This document shows positions 51,654 through 60,473 of a stretch of 64,000 nucleotides of DNA, piece by piece; position 1 is the first letter of the stretch; every line of letters starts with the position of its first letter. The notes below the pieces were generated by a model. It was not told the DNA's origin, did not search any database, and was given only the letters and a program-made list of their open reading frames with translations. The translations under genes were made by a program, and so were the position numbers. The DNA comes from Phycisphaerales bacterium. GTDB taxonomy: Bacteria > Planctomycetota > Phycisphaerae > Phycisphaerales > UBA1924. Location of the stretch: positions 1 through 64,000 of the forward strand of contig JALHOJ010000003.1 in NCBI GenBank assembly GCA_022843045.1. Direction: 5' to 3'.

Positions 51654-53351
51654 TTACTCGTACTTGCCCTTCACCGTGTACGCGAAGTCCATCAGTGTGG
51701 CCACGTCCTTGGCGTTCTTCTTTTCGAGGTCGCTCAACTGCTTGATGAGCGGCGTTGGGTTGTCCACGGCCATGCCGCCCAGCAGGCGGAACTTGTGGTT
51801 CAGGATGTCCTTGAGGTCGGCCCGGTAGGTGGCGGGGGCGCGGTCGTTGCGGGCGTGGCCGCCGGGGTACATGACCAGGCCGCTGTCGAAGGCCTCATCT
51901 TGTTCGTCGGTGATGATGATGCTGGTGGGGATGCCATCGGGGTACTTGGCGTCGTAGTCGCTGCCGCCGTGTTCGAAGCTCATCTTCTGCATCAGGGCGC
52001 GGGTGACGGGGTGGTACAGGGCATCGTGCGTGAAGTCGTTGGGGCTGAGCATCAGGTCCTTCCACGTCATGGGCTTCTTGTGGCCCGCGGCTCGCAGTTC
52101 CAGGGCGGTGCGGAGCATGGTGCAGACCAGGTACAGCATGCTGTGGTCGGCGGATTGGCGGGTCTTGGGGTCGCGCTTGGCGGGGTCGCCGATGATGCCG
52201 AAGGCCGGCTCGTACGCGCGGACCCGCATGGCCTTGATGCAGTCGCCGGTCTGATCGTCGAGCAGGTGCGGCTGGGCGTTGATCAGGTTGATCAGGCCCT
52301 GCAGCGCGCCCGCGCTCTGGTGTTCGTAGAGGCCGAGCTTGAAGTGCATGCCCATCACGGCGAAGTCGCTGCCCGAGCGAGCCAGATACAGATCGAAGGG
52401 GCTGGCGTAGTCCTTGCCCTTGATGGCATCGGGAATGCCCGTGCCCGCGCTTTCGGTCTTGGTGAAGAGCTGGCCCGGTCCCTGGAACAAGCGGAAGATC
52501 GCTTCGGGGTTGCGGAAGATGTCGCGGGGGCCCAGGAAGCCCATCATGCTGCGCCGCACGGCCATGATCGCGGCTTCGGTGCTGATCGCCGCGCTCGCGC
52601 CCTTGCTGTCGGAGAGCTGCTTGCCCGCGCGGATGGCGCGGAAGGGGATGTAGTGGGCGATCACCATGCCGATGGCAGACTCGATCTGCTCGGCGGTCGC
52701 GCCCATCATCGCGCCGAAGGTCGCCGCGCTGCCGATCGCGCCGTGGACGACGTGGTCGATCTTGTACGACTTCAAGCTGAACGCCTCGGCGAGGCGGCCG
52801 CGGATCTCGTCCAGCAGGATCATGCCGCGGAGGGCGTATGCGCCGTCCTTGCCGCGCAATTGGGCCGCCGCGAGGGCCACGGCGTAGAAGTCGTTGTGCC
52901 CGAACTCGCCCGCGGTCTGCTTGCGATCGGGGTTGTAGCCGAAGTTGGTCCCGTTGCTGTCCCACTCACGCACGGCGGCGCAGTTGGCGACGATGGCCTT
53001 CTCGACCTGAACATCGATGGTGCTGCCGAAGCAGGGCACGCCGCTGCGGATGGTCGTCCCCGGCTTGGCCCAAGGCACGCCTTGCATGCTGCCCATGCCG
53101 CTCACGGGCGTGCGATAGAACATCGCTTCATCGCGCAGGAGCGTGGGGGCGTTGGTCCCCAGCGCGAGGGCGGAGACGCCGCAGATGCAGGCATCGGTGA
53201 AGAACCAGTTGGTGCGTTCGAGCACGGACTTGTCGGGCTCGCCGCGCTTGCCGGGCGTGTCGGACATGAAGTCGATGGCGTACTGGGCGAGGCCCAGGGC
53301 TTGGTTGGTGTCGCGGGGGAGGGTGACGAACTGGTTGGTGGCGGGGGGCAT
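51654..53351 (-). CDS. MmgE/PrpD family protein (2-methylcitrate dehydratase-like)
   Basis: 565 residues from ATG 53351 (MPPATNQFVTLPRD), with GGAG 6 bases upstream; the track start 53474 is too early. Visible family marks: REWDSNGTNFGYN (near residue 130; the REWDSNG segment is well kept in PrpD), EFGHNDFYAVALAAAQ, YKIDHVVHGAIGSAATFGAMMGATAEQI, and KYPDGIPTSI near the C-terminus. PrpD dehydrates 2-methylcitrate in the propionate cycle; other MmgE/PrpD members act on other hydroxy acids, and no prpB/prpC is next to it, so the substrate is open. Somewhat longer than PrpD (about 480). Confidence 0.9.
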   Translation of the reverse strand: MPPATNQFVTLPRDTNQALGLAQYAIDFMSDTPGKRGEPDKSVLERTNWFFTDACICGVSALALGTNAPTLLRDEAMFYRTPVSGMGSMQGVPWAKPGTTIRSGVPCFGSTIDVQVEKAIVANCAAVREWDSNGTNFGYNPDRKQTAGEFGHNDFYAVALAAAQLRGKDGAYALRGMILLDEIRGRLAEAFSLKSYKIDHVVHGAIGSAATFGAMMGATAEQIESAIGMVIAHYIPFRAIRAGKQLSDSKGASAAISTEAAIMAVRRSMMGFLGPRDIFRNPEAIFRLFQGPGQLFTKTESAGTGIPDAIKGKDYASPFDLYLARSGSDFAVMGMHFKLGLYEHQSAGALQGLINLINAQPHLLDDQTGDCIKAMRVRAYEPAFGIIGDPAKRDPKTRQSADHSMLYLVCTMLRTALELRAAGHKKPMTWKDLMLSPNDFTHDALYHPVTRALMQKMSFEHGGSDYDAKYPDGIPTSIIITDEQDEAFDSGLVMYPGGHARNDRAPATYRADLKDILNHKFRLLGGMAVDNPTPLIKQLSDLEKKNAKDVATLMDFAYTVKGKYE

Positions 53352-53531
53352 GGGGGCTCCGAAGTCTGCGGTTGAACTCGCGGCGTTGATGCGCATCGCG
53401 AGGGGGGCCGAGTGTACGAATTGAGAGGCGATGCGGCCCGAGGCCGGGCGGCGGGGCCGCGAGCCCGTGCGCAAGTGGTTGGAATGCCAACGCCTGCGCG
53501 AATGGCCCGGGACCGAAATTCCCGCGCTATT

Positions 53532-53921
53532 TCAGGCCTTGAGGCGTCCCCAGACGCTGACGGCCACGCCCGCGAAGACCAGCACGAAGGCCAGGGCATC
53601 GGTGGCGCGGAGCTTTTCCTTGAGCACGACGTAGCTGATGACGGTGAAGACCACCAGCGTGATGGCTTCCTGGATCACCTTGAGCTGCGGCGCGGCGAAG
53701 GGGCCGCCGAAGTTGGTGTGGCCCAGACGATTCGCGGGCACCTGCAGCATGTACTCGGGCAGCGCGAGCAGCCACGAGACCAGGATGGGCATGGCAAGCG
53801 CGGCGAAGGTCAGGCCCAGCTTGTGGTCCTTGAACCACTTGAGGTGGCCATACCACGCGAGGTTCATGAAGACGTTGGAGAGGATGAGCAGGCCGACGCA
53901 GGCGAGGGCGCGGGAGTTCAT
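53532..53921 (-). CDS. Small DMT/DUF486 membrane protein
   Basis: 129 residues with four membrane helices. FMNLAWYGHLKWF, LVSWLLALPEYMLQVPANRLGH and AITLVVFTVISYVVLKEKLRATDALAFVLV are the DUF486 pattern, a drug/metabolite-transporter relative of unknown substrate. Normal length. Lies just downstream (22 bases) of the kinase gene on the same strand, so maybe the last gene of that operon. Confidence 0.9.
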   Translation of the reverse strand: MNSRALACVGLLILSNVFMNLAWYGHLKWFKDHKLGLTFAALAMPILVSWLLALPEYMLQVPANRLGHTNFGGPFAAPQLKVIQEAITLVVFTVISYVVLKEKLRATDALAFVLVFAGVAVSVWGRLKA

Positions 53922-53942
53922 GGCGGAGGAACGCTAGGCGAT

Positions 53943-56666
53943 TTAGCGCACGCGCATGGCGTTCCAGCGAGCGCGGGCCTGCGTCGCAAGGCGCGAGGCG
54001 GGCCATGTCGGGCCCATGTCCCGCGCGAAGCACTCGGCTTCCTGCACGTCGAACTCGATGGCTTGTGCCGCTTCGGGCGAAAGAGTGCCCGCGGCTTGGG
54101 CAACATCCATCCGGCACTGGGCCAGCTCGCTGCGGCGGATCAGCTCGACCCACGCGACATTGCGTTCGATGTTCACGCGAAGCGACGCGTGGTAGCGGTC
54201 TTCGATGATCCGCTGCGCCCGCGCGGGCTCGCCCAGCAGCCGCCCCGCCCACGCGTAGAGCAGTTCGTGATAGACCGCCCAGCCGTCAAATCTGGCCATG
54301 AGCTCGGGCGTGCCCTCGTACGCGGCCCTCGCGAGCGCGGCGGCCTCGGGCAGGCTCTTCCCCTGCGCCAGCAGCACCCGCGCGACCCGCCCCTGGGCCT
54401 TGGTGGTGTACTGCGAGGTCGGTCCCAGCATGGAACTTGCGCCAAAGAGCTGCTGGCGTGCGGCCCACTCCGCGGTTTCATAGTCCCCCAGCTGCATCGC
54501 GACAAAGTACATGCCTCCCCACCATTCGTACGTCGAGGGATCCAGCCCGCCCCATTGCCGCGTGGATCGCTCTGCGCCCTCGCCAAGCGTCTGCAGCGCG
54601 CCGAAGAAGTCGCCCGCGGCCCGCTGCTGGCTCTGCATCTCGAAGAGCACGCCGTTGAGGGGATCGTCGCGGGTGTCGGTGATGGACTCCGCGGCGGCGA
54701 GCAGCGCGGGGAAGCGCTCGAGCGCGGCACGTGGCCCTCGCTCCCCACCCAGGATGCGTGCGTCCATCAGGTCGTGCAGCAGGAAGGTGACAGGCTTGAT
54801 GTTGGAGCGATCCTTGATCGCGTCCCGGCGGGCGGCGAGCAATTCGCGGGCTTGAGCGGTGTTGTTCTGAAACAACGCGGCTGTGCAGAGGGACTCGAGG
54901 AACGACTCAGCCATTGGATCCGAGGCGGGGTCGTCCAGTTGATTGAGGTACTCCATCGCCTGTCTGCCCTTGGGCAAGAGGCGATAGTTGGAGGAGTTGA
55001 ACTCTTCACTCATCGCGAGCAAAAGGGCCTGCAGCGAGCGAGGATCCTTCAATCCGAACGCACGTTCCGTCGCCGCTTGGGCCCGTACCGCCATCGCGCC
55101 GGAACGCTGATCCGCGACGTCCGATGCGGAGCGAGCAATCAGCAGCGCGACTTCGGCCTGCAGTTGGGGATCGTTGGGGAAGGAGCTCTCAATCTGACCG
55201 CTCGCGGTGTGAAGAAGATCGCCCACGCTGGGCGCGCTGCCGGGGCGGGCGGAGGTGGGCCAGTGTGTTGACGTGTCGAGTTCTTCGAGGGGCGTGCGGC
55301 CCAGGCCCGGGAACGGATCCGCGCTGCGGACCATCTGGGTGAGGAAGTCCGAAACATGGCGGGCCCGAGTGGCTTCTTCGAGCGCCCGCCGTTCGCTGGC
55401 GCGGGACTTGGTGAGCCCGACTGCCAGACCACCAGCGCCGACGGCGAGCGCGACGGCGACGGTGAGGGCGACGCCCACGAGCAGCTTGTTGCGCTTGGCA
55501 AACAGCGTGGCCTGTCGCGCCAGCGAGGCTCTGCGAGCGAGAACAGGCTCGTACGCGAGGATGTGGCGGAGGTCCGCCGCGAACTGCTCGACGGATTGGT
55601 AGCGATCGGCGGTTTCGTGGGCGATGGCTTTGGCGACGACGGTTTCGACGTCGCCCTTGCAGTCGGCACGGATGGTGCCCAGGAGCTTGGGCGGCTTGCC
55701 GCGGATGATGGATCGCGCGGTGGCGGGCGTCATGTGGGCCTGGCCAAAGGCGGGTGCTCGCGCGAGCAGTTCGTAGAGCGTGATGCCCAGCGCGTACACG
55801 TCCGCGCGGATGTCGACCGCGTGCATGCCCATTTCGAACGCTTCGGGCGGGAGGTACGCGGGCGTGCCGACCAAATCGCCCGCCTGCGTGTTGGTGCGGG
55901 CGTGGGAAGCCTGCTGGTTGGCGTCGGCGAGACGCGCCACGCCAAAGTCGATGACCTTGGGCACGCCCTGCTTGTCGATGAGGATGTTCGCGGGCTTGAT
56001 GTCGCGGTGCAGCACGCCCTTCTGGTGGCCATGGTGCACAGCGTCGCAAATGGTGGCAAACAGCGCCAGCAGCGTGCGAAGATCAAGGTTGGTCGCCCGA
56101 ACGTACGCGTCCAGCGTCCGCGCTCCGTCGACCAACTCCATCGCGAAAAACGGCAGCGACAGCGGCTGCCCGGGCGCCTGCTGCACGCCCGCTTCATACA
56201 CCCGCGCGACGTTGGGATGATCCAAGCGTGCGAGCGTGGAGGCTTCGGCTTCAAACCGCCGGCGGGCCGCCGCGCTGGACAGGCCCACGCTCAGCAGCTT
56301 GATCGCGACCGGACGCTGCAGCGCAGTGTCAAAGGCTTCAAACACCGCGCCCATGCCGCCCGTGCCGATGTTGGCCCCGATGCGATAGCGGCCGACCATT
56401 GCGCCCTCCGCAACGGGCACCGCGGCGAGGGCCTCAGAGAGCGTCAGTGCGGGAACGCCCGCGTCATTCAGGGCGTCGCCCGCCGTTTCGTACGAACGAA
56501 GCAGCGCGACCACTTCCCCGCGCAGCGATTCATCGCCCTGGCAGGAACTCTCGACAAACGAGGCCCGCTGGGCGCTGGGCAGTTCGAGCGCATCGCCGAC
56601 GATCGCCTTGGTGCGCCGCCAGAGGCCACTGGGCGAGGAGGCGGGGATGTCTTGGGCGGTGGGCAT
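53943..56666 (-). CDS. Membrane serine/threonine protein kinase with C-terminal helical repeats
   Basis: 907 residues from ATG 56666 (MPTAQDIPASS); upstream track part is the palindrome. Kinase domain about 93-370: glycine loop IGTGGMG (100-106), Lys123 in VAIKLL, VLHRDIKPANILID (HRD 220-222), VIDFGVARL (DFG 240-242) and GTPAYLPPEAFEMG. A membrane helix (about 395-418, LLVGVALTVAVALAVGAGGLAVGL) separates it from about 490 residues of Ala-rich helices resembling TPR repeats, likely outside the cytoplasm. N-terminal 90 residues (LWRRTKAIVGDALELPSAQR, LRGEVVALLRSYE) are the short helical region typical of planctomycete Pkn proteins. Gene order sigma factor then kinase on the same strand suggests one regulatory unit. 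Confidence 0.93.
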   Translation of the reverse strand: MPTAQDIPASSPSGLWRRTKAIVGDALELPSAQRASFVESSCQGDESLRGEVVALLRSYETAGDALNDAGVPALTLSEALAAVPVAEGAMVGRYRIGANIGTGGMGAVFEAFDTALQRPVAIKLLSVGLSSAAARRRFEAEASTLARLDHPNVARVYEAGVQQAPGQPLSLPFFAMELVDGARTLDAYVRATNLDLRTLLALFATICDAVHHGHQKGVLHRDIKPANILIDKQGVPKVIDFGVARLADANQQASHARTNTQAGDLVGTPAYLPPEAFEMGMHAVDIRADVYALGITLYELLARAPAFGQAHMTPATARSIIRGKPPKLLGTIRADCKGDVETVVAKAIAHETADRYQSVEQFAADLRHILAYEPVLARRASLARQATLFAKRNKLLVGVALTVAVALAVGAGGLAVGLTKSRASERRALEEATRARHVSDFLTQMVRSADPFPGLGRTPLEELDTSTHWPTSARPGSAPSVGDLLHTASGQIESSFPNDPQLQAEVALLIARSASDVADQRSGAMAVRAQAATERAFGLKDPRSLQALLLAMSEEFNSSNYRLLPKGRQAMEYLNQLDDPASDPMAESFLESLCTAALFQNNTAQARELLAARRDAIKDRSNIKPVTFLLHDLMDARILGGERGPRAALERFPALLAAAESITDTRDDPLNGVLFEMQSQQRAAGDFFGALQTLGEGAERSTRQWGGLDPSTYEWWGGMYFVAMQLGDYETAEWAARQQLFGASSMLGPTSQYTTKAQGRVARVLLAQGKSLPEAAALARAAYEGTPELMARFDGWAVYHELLYAWAGRLLGEPARAQRIIEDRYHASLRVNIERNVAWVELIRRSELAQCRMDVAQAAGTLSPEAAQAIEFDVQEAECFARDMGPTWPASRLATQARARWNAMRVR

Positions 56667-56677
56667 GGGGTCGGCAG

Positions 56678-56773
56678 TTCGTGATGAGTGCGGAGTGATG
56701 AGTGCAAAGTGATGCGGTGGCACCCGCCTTGCCATGTTCATCATCCATCACTCATCATTCATCACTCTTGCAA
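56678..56773. repeat. Two-armed GATGAGTG palindrome
   Basis: Left arm TTCGTGATGAGTGCGGAGTG ATGAGTGCAAAGTGATG (56679-56716), right arm CATCATCCATCACTCATCAT TCATCACTC (56738-56768). Fills the space between the sigma factor and the kinase. Confidence 0.7.
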
Positions 56774-56819
56774 ACGGGTTCTCTCTCAATCCCGCAAAAC
56801 TTCAACGGATCTCGATTCT

Positions 56820-57491
56820 CTACTCTCGCTCCACGTGCTCGCGCATATGTCGCAGCAGCCACGCCCGCGCGACCATCCAATCGCGGTTGATCGTGCGGGC
56901 ACTCTTGGAAAGGGCCAGCGCGGTTTCGTCGAGCGTCAGCCCCGCGAAGTACCGCAGGTGCACCACCTGCGCGAGTTCGCTGTCCTGGGTTTCCAAGGCC
57001 TTCATCGCGTCCTCCAGTGCCAGCCAGTCGATCGCGTCCGTAGCAACCTCCGGTCCCGAGTCGTTCGGAGGGCGGGCGCTGTCGGCGGGCTGGTCCCACT
57101 GTTCTAGCGAGAACTTGCGAACATTCCCGCCACGTTTTGATCCGCGCTTGGCCCGGGCCCGGTCGACGAGGATGCGGCGCATGGCCAGCGCGGCGGCGGC
57201 GAAGAAGTGTTTGCGGTCGTTCCAGGGCTGTTCGCTGCGGACCAGCCGCAGATACGCCTCGTGGACGAGCGCGGTGGGCTGTATGGTCTGTCCCGCGGGC
57301 TCAGACGCCAGCTTGGCCCGGGCCAGTTCGCGAAGATGCTCGTACACAAGCGGCAAAAGTTGCTCGGTCGCGGCAGGGTCGCCCTTTCCCGCGGCCTCCA
57401 ACAAGCTCTGAAGACCGGCTACGTCGCCAAAGGTTGACGGCGATTGCCCAAGGCTGGTGGGCGGCGGGTTGGAAGGGGGATCGGAACGCAC
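56820..57491 (-). CDS. ECF RNA polymerase sigma factor, TIGR02999-like
   Basis: 223 residues from GTG 57491; no good ribosome site, and the ORF is open further to 57659, but that part carries the atpG terminator. Sigma region 2: LLPLVYEHLRELARAKLASEPAGQTIQPTALVHEAYLRLV, RKHFFAAAALAMRRILVDRARAKRG, the hallmark of the planctomycete-type ECF group (TIGR02999). Region 4: ALETQDSELAQVVHLRYFAGLTLDETALALSKSARTINRDWMVARAWL. The kinase gene follows downstream, a pairing well known in this phylum; kinase phosphorylation controlling this sigma factor is the likely logic but is inferred. Confidence 0.92.
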   Translation of the reverse strand: MRSDPPSNPPPTSLGQSPSTFGDVAGLQSLLEAAGKGDPAATEQLLPLVYEHLRELARAKLASEPAGQTIQPTALVHEAYLRLVRSEQPWNDRKHFFAAAALAMRRILVDRARAKRGSKRGGNVRKFSLEQWDQPADSARPPNDSGPEVATDAIDWLALEDAMKALETQDSELAQVVHLRYFAGLTLDETALALSKSARTINRDWMVARAWLLRHMREHVERE

Positions 57492-57581
57492 GTTCAGGTG
57501 ATTATCCGGCTGGACGGTCAGCTGGGGTGAAGCAGACTCGTGAAATCGTACAACAGAACTGGCGTTTCGCAGCGCGAATGC

Positions 57582-57615
57582 AAAGAAAACGGGTCCCGCA
57601 CGATGCGGGACCCGT
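57582..57615 (-). terminator. Rho-independent terminator of atpG
   Basis: ACGGGTCCCGCA-CGA-TGCGGGACCCGT, a perfect 12-bp stem; followed on the minus strand by TTTTCTTTG. Confidence 0.88.
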
Positions 57616-57680
57616 TGAATATCGGTCGAAGAGACGGATTCAAGGGCCTTGGAAGCCAAGACCGGGGAAAGGGCCCAAGA

Positions 57681-58586
57681 CTACTCGAGGGCTGCGGCGC
57701 CCGAGATGATTTCGGTGAGTTCGGTCGTAATCTGCGCCTGGCGGGCGCGGTTGAACTTGCGGGTGTAGAGCTTGCCCATCTTCCCGGCGGCGTCCGTTGC
57801 GGACTTCATAGCCACCATGCGGGCGACGTTTTCGCTCACCACCGCGTCGTTGAACGCCTGGAACATCAGGGCCTTGATCGCTGCGGGCAGCAGGCTGTCA
57901 AGCAGTTCCGGGGCCGAAGGCTCGAACGCGTAGACCTGCTTCATGCCGGTCTGCGCACTCGCGGCGGCGCCAGCCTTCGCGACCGAGTCGGTCTGGAAGG
58001 GCAGCAACTGCACAATCACAGGAGCCTGCTTGCTTGCCGTGATGAACTTCATGTACACGATCCGAACCGTGCTGACTTCACCCGCGATGAAGCGGCGGGC
58101 GTAGTCCTCAGCGAGGGCCTGCACGTCTTCGTACTTGGGCTTGTCGCCAAACTGGGTGTGCTGCTGGGCGATGGGCACGCCCGCGTACTTGAAGAAGCCG
58201 GTGCCCTTCTTGCCCACGAGTTCGACCAGGCCGCCCTTCGCGGCGGGGTTGGCCTTCAGGAAGTTCATCGCCGTGCGCAGGATGCTGGCGTTGTACGGGC
58301 CGCAGAGGCCTCGATCGCTCGTGATGACCAGAGTGAGTTCCTTGGCGTCCGCCGCAGGCTTGCGACTGCCCAGGAGCGGGTGGGTCGCGTCGCCGCCGCC
58401 CTGGGCGAGGGCCGCGGCGAGCTGGCCGACGAGCTCGAACAGGGCGTCGGTATACGGGCGACCGGCGACGGAGCGTTGCTGGCTGGCGGCGAACTTGGCG
58501 GTGGCGATCATCTGCATCGTCTTGGTGATGCGCTTGATGTTGCCGACAGCCTTTATGCGCTTCTTGATCTCGCGGGTCTTTGCCAT
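57681..58586 (-). CDS. atpG: ATP synthase F1 subunit gamma
   Basis: Central rotor shaft of F1Fo ATP synthase. 301 residues: N-terminal helix MAKTREIKKRIKAVGNIKRITKTMQMIATAKF and C-terminal helix LMFQAFNDAVVSENVARMVAMKSATDAAGKM pack in the F1 core; the SDRGLCGPYNASILR motif is the family mark. Length is normal. The C-terminal ARQAQITTELTEIISGAAALE is complete. No atpA, atpD, atpC or atpH is next to it; the upstream gene is an MBL hydrolase and the downstream gene a sigma factor, so it is separated from the usual atp operon. Confidence 0.96.
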   Translation of the reverse strand: MAKTREIKKRIKAVGNIKRITKTMQMIATAKFAASQQRSVAGRPYTDALFELVGQLAAALAQGGGDATHPLLGSRKPAADAKELTLVITSDRGLCGPYNASILRTAMNFLKANPAAKGGLVELVGKKGTGFFKYAGVPIAQQHTQFGDKPKYEDVQALAEDYARRFIAGEVSTVRIVYMKFITASKQAPVIVQLLPFQTDSVAKAGAAASAQTGMKQVYAFEPSAPELLDSLLPAAIKALMFQAFNDAVVSENVARMVAMKSATDAAGKMGKLYTRKFNRARQAQITTELTEIISGAAALE

Positions 58587-58737
58587 AGGGTGCCAAGGGT
58601 AGGTGGGGGAACGTACGGGTTCCAGCCGATGCGGAAAGCGATACAGCGGGAAAGCGAACGGCGGAAAAGCTGCAAGAGTCGTGGCAGTAGGGAGATACGT
58701 GTTGGTGGCCGGTTGCGACCAAGGCCTGCGAGCGAGA

Positions 58738-59625
58738 TTACTCGATCACCAGGCCGTCATACGCAAGGAACATGTTCTCGGGCAGGCGAGCCTGGGTTTC
58801 GGCATGCGGGAGTTCGTGGGCCATGTGGACGAAGTACGTGCGTGCCGCGCCGACTTCGCTGGCGATGTGCACGGCCTCGTCAAGCGTCAGGTGCGTGGGG
58901 TGTTTGCGTTCGCGGAGGCAGTCGAGGATGAGGGTCTGGGTCCCGGCAAGCCGAGCCCAACTGTCCGTGGGCACAGCGGAGATGTCCGTGCAATAGGAAA
59001 GTGGAAGGAGAGACGAAGAGACGGAGAGGCGGAGAAACGAAGTTGAAGAGCTCGCCGCACTCTCGTCTCTTCGTCTCTCTGTCTCTTCGTCTCTCTCAAT
59101 TCTCCACCCCAGCACCGGCAGCCTCCCATGCAGCAACGGAATGGGCGTCGCGTGCAAACCGAAGAGATCAAGCGGCCTCCCTGCACGAATGTCGCGGTCG
59201 CTCACGCAATGCGGAATCAGCGTCGCGACAAAGCTGTCGTTCACGTTCTTGTCACGCTCGAAGATGTGCTTGTACACCCGCTGCAGCGAGTCCATCGTGT
59301 GGTCGTCGGCGTAGATGTCGATCGGAGCCTTCATCACCGCGTTAAACCGCCGGACTTCATCGAGCCCGAAGATGTGGTCGACGTGGTTGTGTGTGAACAG
59401 AATCGCATCACAGCGCTGCAAGTTGCTCCGCAGCGCCTGCAAGCGAAGATCGGGCCCCGCGTCCAGCAGAATCACGCGCTCCTGACCCTTGGCATCGTTG
59501 AATCGCAACACCCCGGCGGTCCGCAGCCGCTTGTCGCGAGGATCGTCGCTCGTGCAGACGGCACAAGAGCACCCGATCATCGGAATGCCCGCCGAGGTGC
59601 CAGTGCCCAGAAACTCAAATCGCAT
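58738..59625 (-). CDS. MBL-fold metal-dependent hydrolase with in-frame repeat insertion
   Basis: 295 residues. The fold starts MRFEFLGTGTSAGIPMIGCSCAVC with a CxCxxC-like site (19-24); THNHVDHIFG at 78-87 is the zinc-binding HxHxDH motif. LLHGRLPVLGW, LDCLRERKHPTHLTLDEAVHIASE and TYFVHMAHELPHAET complete the beta-lactamase fold of the PhnP / cyclic phosphodiesterase type. Between GWRIE and SYCTDIS about 33 residues of Glu/Arg/Ser-rich sequence (RDEETERRRDE ... LRLSVSSSL) are coded by a two-armed repeat, so the wild form was probably about 260 residues. The likely substrate is a small phosphodiester; not proven. Confidence 0.88.
   Translation of the reverse strand: MRFEFLGTGTSAGIPMIGCSCAVCTSDDPRDKRLRTAGVLRFNDAKGQERVILLDAGPDLRLQALRSNLQRCDAILFTHNHVDHIFGLDEVRRFNAVMKAPIDIYADDHTMDSLQRVYKHIFERDKNVNDSFVATLIPHCVSDRDIRAGRPLDLFGLHATPIPLLHGRLPVLGWRIERDEETERRRDESAASSSTSFLRLSVSSSLLPLSYCTDISAVPTDSWARLAGTQTLILDCLRERKHPTHLTLDEAVHIASEVGAARTYFVHMAHELPHAETQARLPENMFLAYDGLVIE
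59003..59099. repeat. Two-armed GAGACGAAGAGACGG palindrome inside the MBL gene
   Basis: Left arm GGAGAGACGAAGAGACGGAG (about 59004-59042), right arm CTCTCGTCTCTTCGTCTCTC (about 59060-59098). The left core is identical to that at 12730-12749. Read in frame. Confidence 0.8.
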
Positions 59626-59719
59626 CGGGCGATGCTACGGAGCATCGTCGCGGGAGCGTGGCGCAGGTCGCTGCGTAATGAGCCTCGCGAGGACTCACGC
59701 ACGCGGCAACAATCTCCCC

Positions 59720-60454
59720 ATGTGCGGCCGCTTCACCCGCAAGTACACCTGGAGACAAGTCCATGAGTTCCTGAACCTGGTCTTCCCCGCCGGGCAGTTG
59801 CCCGAGCAAGGGGAACTCACTCCGTCATTCAACGTCGCGCCCGCGCAGAAAGTCCTGGTCTTGCAGGCGACCGCGCGTGAGGGAAGCGGCGCGACGAGCA
59901 CGCAACCGACCCATCTGGAGTTCGCGTGGCTTCGCTGGGGCTTCGTCCCCGCATGGTCCAAGGACCCGCGCAAGTACTGGATCAACGCCCGCAGCGAAAC
60001 CGCCGGCGAACTCCCTGCGTTCCGCGACGCGTTCGCCAAACGCCGCTGCGTCATCCCAGCCAGCGGTTTCTACGAGTGGCGCGTCCTGCCCGGCGCAAAG
60101 CAGCCCGAGTACATTACCGTCGCCGGCGCGGAGATCATGTGCTTTGCCGGCATCTGGGAGGTGCATCGCGCCAAGGACGAAACCGGCGCGCTGCGTGATG
60201 TTGCGACCTGCGCGATCATGACCACGCGCCCTAACGAGTTCATGGGCCGCGTCCACGATCGCATGCCCGTCATCCTCGCGCCGCAGGATGCAAGACACTG
60301 GATCGAAGGCCGCGATCTCGCCAGACTCGCCGAGCCCTCTCCGCTGCAACTCCAGTCCCACGCCGTCAGCCCGCGCGTCAACGCTGTGAAGGCCGATCAT
60401 GCGAGCCTGATGGAGCCTTGGACTCCCGACGTGCCGCCGAGTCTGTTTGGATGA
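59720..60454 (+). CDS. SOS response-associated peptidase (YedK/HMCES family)
   Basis: 244 residues from ATG 59720 (MCGRFTRKYTW). Cys2, exposed after Met removal, forms a stable crosslink with abasic sites in single-stranded DNA. The SRAP marks are present: PSFNVAPAQKVLVL, LRWGFVPAWSKDP, NARSETAGELPAFRDAFAKRRCVIPASGFYEW and DRMPVILAPQD with the catalytic His replaced within HDRMPVIL. Protects replication forks from abasic-site damage. The track ORF starts at 59489 but the extra part is a shadow of the MBL gene. No LexA box was searched for. Confidence 0.95.
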   Translation: MCGRFTRKYTWRQVHEFLNLVFPAGQLPEQGELTPSFNVAPAQKVLVLQATAREGSGATSTQPTHLEFAWLRWGFVPAWSKDPRKYWINARSETAGELPAFRDAFAKRRCVIPASGFYEWRVLPGAKQPEYITVAGAEIMCFAGIWEVHRAKDETGALRDVATCAIMTTRPNEFMGRVHDRMPVILAPQDARHWIEGRDLARLAEPSPLQLQSHAVSPRVNAVKADHASLMEPWTPDVPPSLFG

Positions 60455-60473
60455 ACGAATACCAAGAAAGCGA

